From contig CM043950.1 of NCBI GenBank assembly GCA_014529385.2, positions 156,705,545-156,769,544 on the forward strand: DNA of 64,000 bases, given 5' to 3'. The notes under the pieces are model-generated. The model was not told where the DNA came from. It did not search any database and saw nothing but the letters and a program-made list of their open reading frames with translations. How positions within the stretch are numbered: the first letter of the stretch is position 1; each line of letters begins with the position of its first letter. Below are positions 1 through 11,449 of this stretch, piece by piece. Both the position numbers and the translations under genes were made by a program. The DNA is from Adiantum capillus-veneris (taxonomy: Eukaryota > Streptophyta > Polypodiopsida > Polypodiales > Pteridaceae).

Positions 1-1032
1 AACAAAGACACGGATGAATCCCGGGTTAGAATCTTTAAGCATCGCATGAAGCTAGAAGCTAGATCATGGTACAATGCACTTCCACAAGCAACCAAGGATG
101 ACTGGGAACCCTTAAAAACCGCTTTTAAGAGGCGCTTTGGGGGAGGTACCACTTCAGAAAAGTTGTGGGACAAGTTGAGAGACTTGAAGCAGGAGGGTCT
201 TTTAGAATATGCCACCTATGAGTCCAAATTTGTGGATTTGTGGGAACGGTGGGTTGAGTCACTGGCAAGGGGAGAAGCCGCATCCGATTTCCTAAAAAAA
301 GATCGGTTCACGCATGGCTTATGGCCGCTTCTCAAGGAGAAGGTGAAATGTAGATTCCGAGCTACGTACGAGTTAGCCGTTGAGATTTCTCGCCTTAAGG
401 ACAAGAAGCTATGAATGAAAGCCAAAGAAACCGAGTCAACAGAAGCAGGAACATCGCGTCGACCAGCAACTACGACCACCATACCACCACCACCGGCTCT
501 TGGGGTAAGAGATGACCAACAAGATATGTTGGCCCATATTACTGACCAACTACAGAATTTGTCTGTCCACTTAATAGGGAGGAGTCAAGAAAGAGATCAA
601 GACCCTGGAAGAGCACGACGAAAAAACAGGGAGTATCATTGCTATAACTACGGAGAAGACGGTCACGATATATACTACTGTCCCAAACCACGACAAAACT
701 ATAATAGAGGAGGTAGGAGGAACCAATTGTCACCCCCTAGAGAAAGAAAACCCCCACCCCGAGCACCAACCCCACCAACACAAATTCTACGTCCACCCCA
801 GACACCACTACAAGGATCCATTCCACCTCTTCCACCAGCCCCACCACCTGATCACCCTGTAAACATCATAAGGCTAGAAGAGAAAGGAAAAGCCGTAGTA
901 GTGGATCCACCCAGAGCAAAGGAGAGGGACAAGGGTAAGGAGAAGGTAACCTTTTTAGAACCACTTGAGGCCATGACTGTGAAAAGAGCTGGAGGGAGAA
1001 GGCTACACAATCAGATGATGAGAGCAGCATGA
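1..1032 (+). pseudogene. Element A gag, 3' part, one internal stop
   Basis: Gag is the structural coat protein of the retrotransposon particle. The frame is open from base 1 and already inside the capsid-like domain: the WYNAL block near base 64 and the FKRRF block near base 122 match the usual gag core. A TGA at 412-414 interrupts the frame, which then continues in phase to 1032. A zinc knuckle of C-x2-C-x4-H-x4-C spacing (CYNYGEDGHDIYYC) lies near 640-681, followed by a proline-rich stretch. The knuckle would bind RNA in the particle. The protein ends where the protease frame starts, with an ATGA-type overlap. Confident as gag; non-functional here. Confidence 0.85.
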
Positions 1033-1616
1033 GAGGAGAAACTAGCAAGAGGCCATCCAGGCCACGACGGAAATTGGGCATCATCGACTTCCAGCTAGGG
1101 GAAAGCTCTAAGCCCTATGATCTAACATTGGATGTGGCAGAGCAAGGACCGAAGATTACATGGCCACAACTGCTACATCTTGTACCTAAAGTAAGGCGAC
1201 AATGGTCTAAAATGGTAAGTACAAGATGCTCCAAAACAAAGGTAGCCGGAGCAATTTCGGGATGCAACATGGATGACATCCTTCCAATTGTCGACGTAAA
1301 CATAAAAGGAAAGAGGGTTGGAAACACCTACATTGATGGAGGTGCACAAATCTGTGTAATGAGCGAAGCTATGATGCTTCAATTAGGGCTCGAGGTTGAC
1401 AGGCCTTCTCCATGCAAGGCAAAGATGGCAAACAACGCAAAAGTAAAGTGTGTGGGTGTGGTAAGTGCCGTGAAAATCAAAGCTTTCAACACTGAGGTAG
1501 AGGTAGATTTTTTTGTAATGCCTACTAAGGGGGAGGGCTATCCACTAATTTTGGGAAGGCCATGGTTGATGGCCATGAAGGAAAAACAGGACTGGGTACT
1601 GGCCTTCTACGCATGA
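1029..1616 (+). pseudogene. Element A aspartic protease
   Basis: This is the retropepsin-like protease that cuts the gag-pol polyprotein. The active-site block YIDGGAQICVM has its catalytic Asp at residue 103. The family usually has D-S/T-G; D-G-G is seen in this element and also in elements D and F of this window. The second half has the ILGRPWLM block (about residues 178-186), which matches the conserved (I/L)LGRP(W/F) segment of gypsy proteases. It overlaps gag by 4 bases in a different frame, so a frameshift separates them. The following frame (1562-2059) carries on in a third phase. Confidence 0.85.
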
Positions 1617-2059
1617 CCGGTAAGAAAGGGGAGACAATCTACTACGACATGAGGATTGGCAAGCAGAAGCAAATGAATCTGGAAACATCGGCATATGAAA
1701 CCACTAGCGAATCTTCCAGTTCTGAGGAGGAGACCACATCCACCGACGAAAGTGAAAGTTCCATTGATGTGATGGGTATCATTATGAAGGATCCACAAAG
1801 GGTAAGCACAACTGGTGATCCATCACCAAAAGGGAAACCCAATGAAGAGGAGAGCAAATCACCTGGCCTAGGAGGAAGTAGATTGAAGGGTATGTTGTCT
1901 ACGGAATTAACACTTGAGGAGAAAGATAGTTTTTTGCAAATGTTGATGGGATTTCCTAACTTGTTCATTGACAACTATGAAAGAATCACAGGCATTACAA
2001 TGGTGGAACATCATATTAAGCTGAAGGAAGGGGTAAAACCAGTTGTGCAAAAGCTATGA
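1562..2059 (+). pseudogene. Element A protease-RT linker and start of RT
   Basis: This frame has an acidic, serine-rich middle (SSSSEEETTSTDESESS, near bases 1718-1768). Its C-terminal half reads like the segment just before the RT fingers: LTLEEKDSFLQML followed by FIDNYERITGI and a HHIKLKEGVKPVVQKL block, which leads into the next frame. It shares an ATGA overlap with the RT frame at 2056-2059, so one indel separates the two. Together the frames form one decayed pol. Confidence 0.7.
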
Positions 2060-3210
2060 CGACTGGGGTCATACAAGAAAAGGCACTCTTGGCCGAGGTA
2101 AGGAAACTGGTGGAGGCGGGATTCATCTATCCTGTAGAAAACTCAGAATGGGTATCACCTGTAGTGGTGACGCCTAAAAAGAATGGTAAGTGGAGGGTCT
2201 GTGTTGACTACAAACCACTAAATGCAGCTACAAAGAGAGACCACTTTCCTCTCCCTTTCTTGGATGAAATTCTGAATGAAGTAGCGGGTTTTGAATGCTA
2301 TACCGTCTGTGATGGTTATTCTGGATACTTTCAAATACGCATAGCCTTGGAAGATCAGCTAAAAACCACTTTTATCACGCCATGGGGTTGTTTTGCATAC
2401 AGGGTTATGCCATTTGGTCTCACAAATGCACCTGCCACATTCCAAAGATATGTCACATATGTTTTTCAACCGTTCTTTGGAACATCCATAAGAGTGTTCA
2501 TTGATGATTTTTGTATATATAGCTCCCGTATTTCACATTTAGAAAAGGTAAATGAAGGTTTGGTCAGGTTGCAGAGCCTAGGTGGGCAATTAAATGTAGA
2601 TAAATGCCACATTGGGGAGAGTAAATTCATTCTACTAGGCCATGAAATTTCAGCAAAAGGTATCAACGCCGACCCAAGTAATGTGTCCGCACTCATAGCC
2701 CTACCTTCACCAACGACCGCACGTCAACTGGTCTTTTTTCTACAGAAGGTGAGGTACTTAAGTAGATTCATACATCTACTATCACAACTTGTTCTACCAC
2801 TGCAACAACTCACTCAAAGATCAACTTTCACTTGGGACGAGGAAAGCGAACATCACTACAACAAGGTAAAGGAGGTCTTAGCCACTCTGCCAACTATCTC
2901 ACCACCTAAGTGGGATGAAAAATTCTATGTCACCTCAAGTGTTGGCGATGACTCATTGGGGGCTGTGCTACTCCAAAAGGATACGACGACATCTTTCATG
3001 AGGCCAATCTACTTCTCTAGTCGAATGATGATAGCAGGAGAGAAAGGTTTCACCCATGTGGAACACTTAGTCCTAGCTCTTAGATTTGCAACTACAAAGT
3101 TTAGGTCATATTTGCTGCCTAAGCAATTTGTGATTCTAACCACAGATGAAATATTCCCTACTATGTTGTACAACACATGGATGTGTCTGCTAGAATTACT
3201 AAATGGCTAG
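2056..3210 (+). pseudogene. Element A reverse transcriptase with degenerate first RNase H
   Basis: The RT copies element RNA into DNA. RT landmarks are in order: VSPVVVTPKKNGKWRVCVDY (about residues 33-52), the first catalytic Asp at D86 (CDGYSGY), [13 protein letters not shown] (118-130), and the YxDD-type box as FIDDF with D150 and D151. A thumb and a connection-like region follow. From about residue 285 there is a worn gypsy RNase H (SLGAVLLQKD, then FSSRMM and a TTDE block near the end) that has lost its catalytic pattern. That is usual in Tat elements, where the second RNase H takes over. The frame breaks at 3210 and continues in another phase from 3177. Confidence 0.9.
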
Positions 3211-3752
3211 TTCGTCTGCAAGAGTTTGACTACACAGTACAGGTAGAAAGCACGACAAGGGCAAGTTTGGGGGGACTCATGACCTACCAAGTCTTTGAAG
3301 GGAAGGAGAAGAAATCTAAGGAAGGAGAAGTCCGATTACCTCCAGTACCACCTATGGTAGAAGGAGCATACTCTCTCTACTTTGATGGAGCCTACAAGCG
3401 AGCGTCCGACAAAGCAGCTGCACGCATAGTGGTCTTTGATGACAAAGGGACAAAGGTATTTTCGTTGGGCCAATTGTTAGATTCACATTCTAACAATGAA
3501 GCTGAGTATGCAGCACTAACCAAGGGTCTACAATGGTGCGTCTCACAAGGTGTACAACGCCTTAATGTATTTGGGGATGCACTACTTCTGGTAAGGCAAG
3601 TAAATGGAGCATGGACATGCAAGAGTCCTAGTTTAAGGACTCACTTAAGTGGTGTAAAAACCTTGTTGGGTAAGTTTGAAGAAGTGAAAGACTACAGAAA
3701 GTGGTGGTTGGAGCAAAACCAAGGGCTCAAAACCAAGAAGCAGATGCCCTAG
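3177..3752 (+). pseudogene. Element A second (archaeal-like) RNase H
   Basis: This RNase H domain would remove the RNA strand of RNA-DNA hybrids. The block LYFDGAYKRASDKAAARIVV gives catalytic D70. SNNEAEYAAL gives E110 and VFGDALLLV gives D134. The NNEAEY form and the position after RT and a worn first RNase H identify the archaeal-like domain gained by the Tat branch. The last part of the domain (NQEADALASE) is read in the next frame, from 3701. An exact 35-base repeat (3682-3716 and 3754-3788) lies at this break and probably caused it. Confidence 0.85.
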
Positions 3753-4636
3753 CAAGTGAAAGACTACAGAAAGTGGTGGTTGGAGCAATAAAACTAAAGC
3801 TCCCTCTATTTAAAGGCAGTGATGTCTTGCCTGACATCATGCATTTTTTGGAAATAGGGGAATGCCCATCAGATTTAACAAAGGGACAGAAGCAATGGCT
3901 GACGCGAAAGGCCACAAGGTATCGACTCATCAATGATGGTTTGTACTGTAAGGGTAAGGACCAAATACTCAAGAAGGTCCCTCTCTCTCACAAAATCATG
4001 GGAGTAATTGCTAGCTGTCACGATGGGGTTTGTGGTGGTCACTTTTCCCTAGACATAACAAGTAGGAAAATCTTGGAGACAGGCTTCATATGGCGTAGCC
4101 TCAACCGTGATGTACACCACTGGTGCAAAATGTGTAAGTTGTGTCAAAAGGCCGGCACTAGGTCACTTATGCCTGAACCACAGACACCTATTCTCTCATA
4201 TGGCCCATTTGAAAAATGGGGTATCGATGCCATTGGGCCATTACCTAGGGCCAACTCAGGAAAATTCTACATTATCATGGGGGTCGACTACATGACTGGA
4301 TGGGCAGAGTCTACAACCACCACTAGAATCACAGCGGTAGAGGTAACTAAATTTATCTACGAGCACATATGCTGTAGGTTTGGCACACCTTTAGAGATCA
4401 TCTCTGATAGAGGGCCAGGTTTCAGAGCAGACTTGGTAGGAGAATTAATGCAAAAACTGGGCATTACAAGGAGGCACTCTTCACCATATTACCCTCAATA
4501 TAATGGCCTAGTTGAAAAGGTAAATGGAATGGTTTCTAAAATCATCCCGGAGACTGGGATAAGTATCTACTACCAGCTTTATGGGCCTACAGAACTTCAT
4601 TTTGTACATCCTTGGGATTCACACCGTATCATCTAG
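3701..4636 (+). pseudogene. Element A integrase, N-terminal and catalytic domains
   Basis: The integrase inserts the new DNA copy into the genome. After the RNase H tail (residues 1-25) comes an HHCC zinc-binding domain with H107, H114, C145 and C148, then the catalytic core with D176 (WGIDAIGPL), D236 (IISDRGPGF) and E272 (NGLVEKVNG), so the DDE triad is intact. The core should continue past 4636, but a frameshift around 4540-4640 breaks it. The rest of integrase continues from about 4720. Confidence 0.9.
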
Positions 4637-5142
4637 TATTTGGTAAGGAAGAAATCTTGCCCATTTAAGTGCAACTACAAAGTCTTAGAGTAATGGCAAG
4701 CCAACTTTAACAACCCAACATGCATTTGAGAGATCACATCATCAACTTGGAAAGACTGCAGCTGGACAGAGAAGAAGCAATAAATTATTATGCAGCACAA
4801 GCAGAGCATAGACGGCTTAGCTTTAACGAGCATCTCCGGAAAAAAGAATTGAAGAAAGGAATGTTGGTGCTCCGCTACGACAATCGCTTCGATACGCGCA
4901 AGGATAAGAAACTCCTTCTCCGATGGGAAGGCCCTTTCATCATCAGGAAAAAGTATGCCAATGGAAGCTACCAGCTTATGGAGGCTGATGGAAAACTTCA
5001 TAAAACCAGGGTAAATGGTTGGCGACTTAAACCTTATTTCCTTCGATTTGACCAGGCTCCACCAGTTGACATTCCAGATGAGGACACACCATCAGCCGCC
5101 ACCTCCGACGATAATGATAAAAAAGATGAGCTAGAGACATGA
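4637..5142 (+). pseudogene. Element A integrase C-terminal domain
   Basis: From 4720 the frame is open to TGA at 5142. It contains the GPF-like end of integrase: VLRYDNRFDTRKDKKLLLRW, EGPFIIRK, and GSYQLMEADGKLHKTRVNGW, then a short acidic tail. No chromodomain follows, which agrees with a non-chromovirus. Bases 4637-4719 hold the damaged link between core and C-terminus. Confidence 0.8.
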
Positions 5143-5240
5143 ATGCCTCTAGCCAAAAGGGGAGGGCTAATGATGGGGGCTTTTCACAAGCCAAACTCTC
5201 ATACCCCTCTTCTCTCGTCCCCACCCCATGAAAACCCCCT

Positions 5241-5253
5241 CTTAGGGAGGGAG
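5241..5253 (+). other. Element A polypurine tract
   Basis: Purine-rich CTTAGGGAGGGAG lies directly before the LTR start TGATAA. A second purine run (aaaaggggaggg) at 5155-5166 lies 90 bases upstream. The tract primes plus-strand DNA synthesis. Confidence 0.7.
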
Positions 5254-6750
5254 TGATAAAAGGCATTGGAAAAAGTAAGAAAAAAATTAAAGTATGATTA
5301 TGTAAATATATAAGAAAGGTAAACTAGGCCACCTCATGCCTGTGGGGTAGCCCATCCCCACCTTGCCTCCTTTTTCTTCACTGTTGCCCCGTCGGGTGTC
5401 CCTTTTCCTCTCCTCCACTCAAAAGGTCAACCCCCTCTCTCTTCCCCTTGTCCTTTCTCCTTTCTCTCTCCCCTCAAGCTACCCCACCTCTCACCAATAA
5501 TGCATTATAACTCACCAATAATGCACCCTAACTCACATGCAAGTTACCCTATCTTCCAAAATAGTATACCCCACCCCCTCTTTCTCTCTCCTATCATATC
5601 CCATGACCCAAATACCCCTCTCTCTCTAAAGGGCGCTATGTCTTTTGTCTTGTAGCTAAATAACCTCCCCCACACTCACACACACTCAGTTTCACTGAAA
5701 AAGGTGCCCACAGACCCATCCCCACCCGGTGGTTACCTGATTTTTCTTGTGTTCACACACATCTGCACACAGATTCACCTCTGAACACACTCCCCTCTCT
5801 CCCCTCTTGTAATTACTTTATTCTCCATGTCACCTCTCACTTTTTTTCATCAACCCATCTCTCTCTCTTAGTCTCTCTCTCATGAGACTGTTGTTCTCAC
5901 ACATATACACACAGCCAGACAAGTGGGGCCCACAGTCACATGGCCTATGTAGATAATGATTTCTTCATTTCTAAATTCTAGAATTTCTCCCCCCTCCTCC
6001 CCTATATAAAGAGGGGTCACCATCACACTAAGGACACACACACCATCACCAAAGAGTACACTATGCACTGTGTGTGCCTAGTGCACACACACACACCCAC
6101 ACCATCACCATCACCGCAATCACCATGCTCGTCTTAAGCATGACCTCTACACCCTTGGGCTATGGAAGATGAAGGGAAACTAAATGAAGGATGATGGCCG
6201 TAACCCTTGTGCGAGTCTTCGTCATCAACTCCCACCTATCCGCCATGTGCTCTACCACGCTCTCCCTTCTCATTCCCCTATCCTATGCTCCCCATTTCAT
6301 CGCCTTATTCTCTAAATAAAGCTTGAGGTTTTGTGAGTATGTTTTCTTGCAATGTTTTGCCCCTGTGAGGTGTGCGGAATCGCCACCTAGTCTTGTGTTT
6401 GGAGTGAGCTTGTGTATGTGTGAAGGGTGTGCGGATTCACCATCCTTTTGTGGTGCCTAAGTACTAAGTCGCTATACCCCCTCCCTCACTCTCTCTCTCT
6501 CTCTCTCTCACTTGATCTCATTCCCTTTCGTCTTCATCATTGCTCCCAAGCATCCATCTCTCTTGGATGAAAACTTTGTTATGGTGGTGTGTTGTTTGCG
6601 TCCTAGCCGCTGAAGCTAGGTGGTGCCCCCTGTTTGCTTTACCATGACAGGCTCGAGGCGCGCCATTCGGTCCCCGGTGTTTTAGAGGCCGTCGGGGTTC
6701 GGGGTTCGCTTTGCTCCCGTCAGCAACACATCTTCTTTTTTCCCTTATCA
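5254..6750 (+). repeat. Element A 3' LTR
   Basis: About 1497 bp. It begins TGATAA right after the polypurine tract and ends TTATCA, a 6-bp perfect inverted end. A TATA box (tatataaag, 6003-6011) and a later AATAAA (6315-6320) fit promoter and polyadenylation signals. The first half is very rich in pyrimidines, with many CTCTC and CACA runs and a (TC)n tract near 6489-6509. The partner LTR is outside the window, so the ends rest on the inverted termini and the polypurine tract. Confidence 0.8.
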
Positions 6751-6850
6751 CCGGAATTCCTAGACAAATTTCTACCAGCAAAAGCATTAGGAACAGGTGA
6801 TTTACCACTCGCACAACACCTATAACATAAGAAAATGACCGAGTACCTTG

Positions 6851-8360
6851 TGTGTAGCATAAAATAACATGAACATAGTGAGAGTTTCATTAGAATAGAT
6901 TCCTAATGAGAATAACAAGAGTGCTTGGGTGGAGAGAGCAACAAAAAGCATAACACCTCGTTAGATAGGCATGAACAATACTTCAAAAGAGAGAGAGATT
7001 AATCTATTGACAACAATTGAGGACCGGATTTAGTCCCCCCTCCAAAAGGCTTTGTATTATAGGTTTCTCCCATCAAGAGAGACATTTTACAATACAATTC
7101 TTTGTGTTCCTTCAATACTAGCTAGTGCAATGGAGATGGAAGCTTCAAGCTCTAAGAAAAACACTTATAAAACACAACATCAATTCCCTCACGGTCTCAA
7201 ACCCAAGACCTCACACACCGTCAAAGATGGTGAGAGCTAGCGGGTTATGAAAGTAGATTGAGATGAAGAAGGAGTAGTCTTACGAGAAAGATGTACATAT
7301 CCTCACATAATCACTCATATTAGCATAGCATAGCTTAGTAATTAGCATGGTAGAGAAGATGAGCATGCATTAAAGCTTGGCTCTTGGTTGGATTTGCATC
7401 ACAAAGCCAAGAGTTGTTGGTGTAGGCCTCCCTTCTCACAAGCTTGGAGTAGGTGATAAGCTTTCCATTAAAGATTGAGAAGGAGAGAGAGAGTCTTCTT
7501 GCTTCACACATGAGCTAGTGTGTGTGCGTGTGGAATAATGACTTGAGAAATTCAGCCCCTTGTCTCTCTTGGTCGACCCCTCATGCAATTTACTCATGCT
7601 AACACCCCATTGGACCTTTCCCAGCTTAGCCAATGAAAAATGAGCAGCATAAGTGATAGCCTTCTCACCTGTGTTCCCCTTTCCCCTTTTGTGATAGATT
7701 TAGGTAATTAATTAATGCAACTAAAATATCATTGGACCCTTTTTCTTTTGGACAATAAGAATCAGGCAAGCCATTGGGATTTTGGATCCCTTGGGAGACT
7801 GTCCATTAGTCTTCTACAGAGATTAATTCTTATTGGTTCTTAATTAAACTAGATTTACTCTAGCCTAATTCTCATGGGTCCACCTCCATGGCCATCCAAT
7901 AGGAATTGAGTACACCTTGTGGGCATCTGGGCTAGGGAGATGACATGTGTCCCTCATTCCCTTTTTGTAAAGGAAGCTTGTGAGTGTGTGAGTGTGTGTG
8001 TGTGTGTTTCTCTCTCGTCCCCTACTTCCAGTGCTCGCCCCCTCCTATGTAGGACTCATTAAAGACTTTTGTACACATACAAAGCATCCAATTTCCCTAA
8101 GCTTTGACCTTTGGACACAACCTTTGAATTTTAAAACCTTAACATTTTGGAAGTCTTAATGGGCTGAATCTTAGTGTCTTTAAAGACCATTGTTGCACAT
8201 TGCTCTTTTGCAGATGGCCCCCCCTTTGGATCCCTACTATGGCCGCTCTGCTAGCTTAACCAATATTCTAGCTTTTTCTCCCTTAGCACTTCCCGATATT
8301 AAATGATCAGTTTAACATGAGAAAATCATTTAGGAGAATTAGATATAAGTCATTATGACA
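6851..8360 (-). repeat. Element B 3' LTR
   Basis: The minus-strand start TGTCATAATG (8360) follows a purine tract (tttcaagagagaggtaa, 8377-8361). The segment is similar over most of its length to 32118-33577; shared blocks include ggcatgaacaatact with caacaattgaggaccgg, and atgagaaaatcattt. The far end near 6851 is placed by comparison of the two copies and is uncertain by some tens of bases. It contains TG-rich microsatellites near 7985-8008. Bases 6751-6850 between A and B show nothing recognisable. Confidence 0.7.
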
Positions 8361-9024
8361 TTACCTCTCTCTTGAAATCATAGTCGTCCTCGACTATGGG
8401 GTACAGAACATAAAGCCTATTCATTAGTCTTTTTTCTAGCGGGTAGAGGATCCCTATGTTACCATACACATCGTTCCAGAATGGATGACTAATCCATTTG
8501 GTGCTTGAGAGCCTAAGCTGCCACAAGCATGTGTGCACATTAGTCCTATCAATCTTCCATAGTAGTGTGGCAAGCTCTACTTGGTGTTTGGGAGACGTCG
8601 TCTCCACAAACTTCATCTAAGCATGCATACTACTTAACATTTGTGCACAATAAAGAAAAAGAGAGTCTTATAAGAGAAAAACTTTGTTCATTTTAAACAT
8701 TTGTACTTTTGCTGACTCTAGGCAAGCATTGTAAGCATTGACAAGGTTGAGGTTATCCTTTAATTGTATGCCTTGCATCCATCTAGCATCTTCAAAAGGA
8801 TAATCCTTAATAAGATATTGTTGGATAGTCTTACCACTTCTTAATACCTTGTCTTCATGTCGGAGAATGGACTCAAGCTGCAACATCTCTTCTTGGTCCT
8901 TGATCTCCGATGGGTCTTCAATAGTTGGTTCTTGAGGTGGCTCCCCTTTGTAAGGATTTAGTAGGCTCACATGGAAATCATTGTGTATGAGCCAATGACT
9001 AGGCAACTTGAGTTGATAGGCCAT
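8361..9024 (-). pseudogene. Element B chromodomain-like integrase tail and 3' UTR
   Basis: The frame at 9024-8668 reads LKLPSHWLIHNDFHVSLLNP, the conserved end of chromovirus integrase. Next comes a chromodomain-like segment: ESILRHEDKVLRSG, then QQYLIK and DYPFEDARWM. Chromodomains steer integration to particular chromatin. The usual W-K-N before Y-P is partly lost (IKDYPFEDARW). Below 8668 the sequence is probably 3' UTR: a second open stretch at 8616-8353 is shared with copy E but looks like no known domain. Confidence 0.8.
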
Positions 9025-9045
9025 CTCATTGATTGGCCTAAGAAT

Positions 9046-9703
9046 CTAGAAGGGACCATAGTACCTTTTTGCTAACTTAGCATAGTACTTTTGGTGTCCC
9101 ATAGGATTCGTGCCCGTTGTGTGCCTTAATCGAGCCTTGGGAAATTTAAGTAAGACCCAATCATTTTCTTTAAAGGCTTCCACTCTTCTGTGCTTATCAA
9201 CAGACAACAACCTTTTGCCTTTACTGTAAGATAGAGATAGCATCCCTATTCTTTTGAAAAGATTATTGTAGGTCTTGGCTATACTCATCTACAGCGAGGA
9301 TCTTCTCTGTACTTTAAGTACCAGGGGACTTTTTGATCTTCCCTCAATTACCTCGAAAGGTGATTTTCCCGTGGAAGTATGTATAGTGTTATTGTAAGCA
9401 CACTCCACTAAGTGTAATTCTCCCATTGGGACCTTTGATCTACTTCAATTACATAGGCTTTTAGTAGATCAAGAATCGTTAGGTTAACTATTTCACTTTT
9501 TCCATCCGTTTGCCGGTGATAGGACAAAGCTAAATTTAGCCTTGTCCCTAAATCCTCAAAGAGGCCCTTCCAAAAATTACTGGTCATTCTCTATCCACAC
9601 TATGGACATTGGCAAGCCATGGTACTTGAAAATTTGTGAAATGAAGAGGGTTGCCATTTGATGGGCCTTGATAGTCTTTTTGATAGGTATAAAATGAGCT
9701 TGT
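9046..9703 (-). pseudogene. Element B integrase core (decayed) and C-terminal part
   Basis: At 9288-9046 the frame reads RRVEAFKENDWVLLKFPKAR and YYAKLAKRYYGPF, the KPR/GPF region after the integrase core. Between 9289 and 9703 the minus strand holds the integrase core in several broken frames. No clean DDE triad can be read. Confidence 0.65.
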
Positions 9704-10750
9704 TTACTGAACCTGTCTACTATCGTCCATATTCTCGTATTCCCATGGATAGATTGACTTGGTCAATCCAAAGAAAAAATCCATGGATATGCTCTCCCAT
9801 GGGGAATTAGGGATTGGCAAGGGTTGAAGCAATCCAGGTTGCTTCCCTCTACCAAACTTTATCTTTTGGCATACCACACATTTAGAAACATATTTTTGTA
9901 TGTTTTCTTTCATGGTAGGCCAATAGAAATATGTTTCAATCCCTTTTAGGGTAGACTGAATCCCTCTATGCCCTACAAAAGGAGGAGCGTCAAATTCATA
10001 CATTACTTTCTCACGTAGTGAGTTAGTAACACATAGTCTATTACCATAGAGAAGATAACCATCTTGTAAGGTAAATGGTTCCTTTTTCTTCCTTATTGCA
10101 AGGGTTGAAATCACATCTCTAAAATCAATATAAATAGCATAACCTATCATGGAAGATAGACCATTGTGAGTTGCTATGGAAACCTCATTCACTCTTGGCC
10201 TTCTTGAGAGTGTATCGGCTACTTGATTATGCTTGCCGGCAATGTGAGCATTATGAAAATGAAATTGAGGAAGGAAATTTGCCCACCTCATTTGTTTGTC
10301 AGAGAGCTTGGTCTTTGTCATGAAGTACTTAAGGCTTTGGTGATCCATCCGTAGAATGAAAGGAGTCCCCAATAAATAGTGTTTCCACGAGTCTAGAGCA
10401 TGTAGAACTGCTAAGAGTTCCTTCTCATATATGCCTAGATCTTGCTCAACAGGGTCGAGTCTTTGAATTTCATAGGCTATGGCGTGCCCTTCTTGGAGCA
10501 AAACAGCTCCAAGGCAATCCCCACAAGCGTCACATTGGACCTCAAATGGCTTTGAGAGATTCAGTAGTGTAATCACAGATTGGGAGATAAGATTTTCTTT
10601 AAGCTTTTTGAAAGCATTGTTCTCCTTGGGAGACCATATATACCTAACGTTTTTCTTTGTTAGGTCATGTAATGGTCCTGCTATTAGTAAGAACTTTTCT
10701 ATGAAGCGTCTATAGTATGCACACATACCTATAAAGCTTCTTAGTTTCAT
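9704..10750 (-). pseudogene. Element B RT end, RNase H and integrase zinc domain
   Basis: 348 codons are open. Residues 1-70 are the RT thumb and connection (FIGMCAYYRRFIEKF). The RNase H follows with D74 (VQCDACGDCLGAVL), E111 (YEKELLAVLHAL), D136 (LRMDHQSL) and D180 (NQVADTLSRR), so its catalytic set is complete. After a spacer comes the integrase HHCC domain (FVGHRGIQSTLKG, then CVVCQKIK) and the first core strand (ISMDFFFGL), after which the frame breaks. This is one of the best-kept pieces of element B. Confidence 0.9.
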
Positions 10751-11420
10751 AAAGATTCCTTGGTTTAGGCCATCCTTTTATTACCTCTAACTTTAATGGA
10801 TCCGTTTGGATGCCATCTTGAGAGATAATGTGACCTAAATATTGAATCTCTTGTAAGAAAAACTCACTTTTCTTTCGATTAACATAAAGTTTATTCTCTC
10901 TTAAGACTTGAAATATTACCTGGAGGTGTTGCTTGTGTTTGTCTAGTGAATTAGATTAGATGATAAATCATCAAAGAACACTCCAGTAAAGGTTCAATGA
11001 CTCTTGAATAGCTTATCCATCAAGCGGTTGAATGTGGTTGGTGCATTGGTCAAGCCAAAAGGTATGACAATGTATTTGTAAAGACCAAAGTATTGTGAAA
11101 TGTGGTCTTTCAACTATCCTTATTGATGGTAGCCACTTTTTAGGTCAATGCTACTGAAGTAGGTGGACCCTTGTAGCTTATCAAATAGGTCTTCTACCCG
11201 TGGAGTGGGAAACCTATTCTTGATAGTGATCTTATTTAGTGCTCTATATTCGACACACATTCGATATGTGCCATATTTATTTTTCACTAATAACACAGGT
11301 GAACAAATTAGAGATGAGCTAGGCCTAATCATGCCCTTCTCAACTAACTCATGCACTTGCCGCATAATCTCCTCTTGTTGAGCTTGAGAAACTCTATAAG
11401 GAGGTTTATTAGGCGGTGAA
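10751..11420 (-). pseudogene. Element B reverse transcriptase, broken
   Basis: The frame at 11365-11120 holds the RT fingers: [29 protein letters not shown] and [13 protein letters not shown] with the first catalytic Asp. Downstream (11110-10751) the same protein continues in damaged frames. [15 protein letters not shown] and an FFDD box (family YxDD) can still be read near 11060-10970, separated by stops. Confidence 0.85.
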
Positions 11421-11449
11421 CTTCCTGGAAGAAGTTAAATTGCATGGTC

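Larger units (their letters stand above)
1..6750 (+). mobile_element. Element A: Ty3/gypsy, Tat-like LTR retrotransposon, 5' end outside window
   Basis: Order on the plus strand is gag, protease, reverse transcriptase, RNase H remnant, a second RNase H, integrase, polypurine tract and 3' LTR. RT before integrase defines Ty3/gypsy. A second RNase H of the NNEAEY type between RT and integrase is the mark of the Tat/Ogre branch of plant non-chromoviruses. The 5' LTR, leader and start of gag lie left of the window. The coding part is broken into seven overlapping frames by stops and small indels, so this copy cannot work alone. The 3' LTR is complete. Confidence 0.9.

Noticed and set aside
6489-6509. 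TC microsatellite as a promoter element
   Set aside because: It lies near the end of an LTR, after the polyadenylation signal; there is no evidence of a regulatory role.
8353-8616. 87-codon minus-strand frame between the element B chromodomain and LTR
   Set aside because: It is shared with copy E only as diverged 3' UTR; there the frame is not kept and there is no domain, so it is treated as non-coding.
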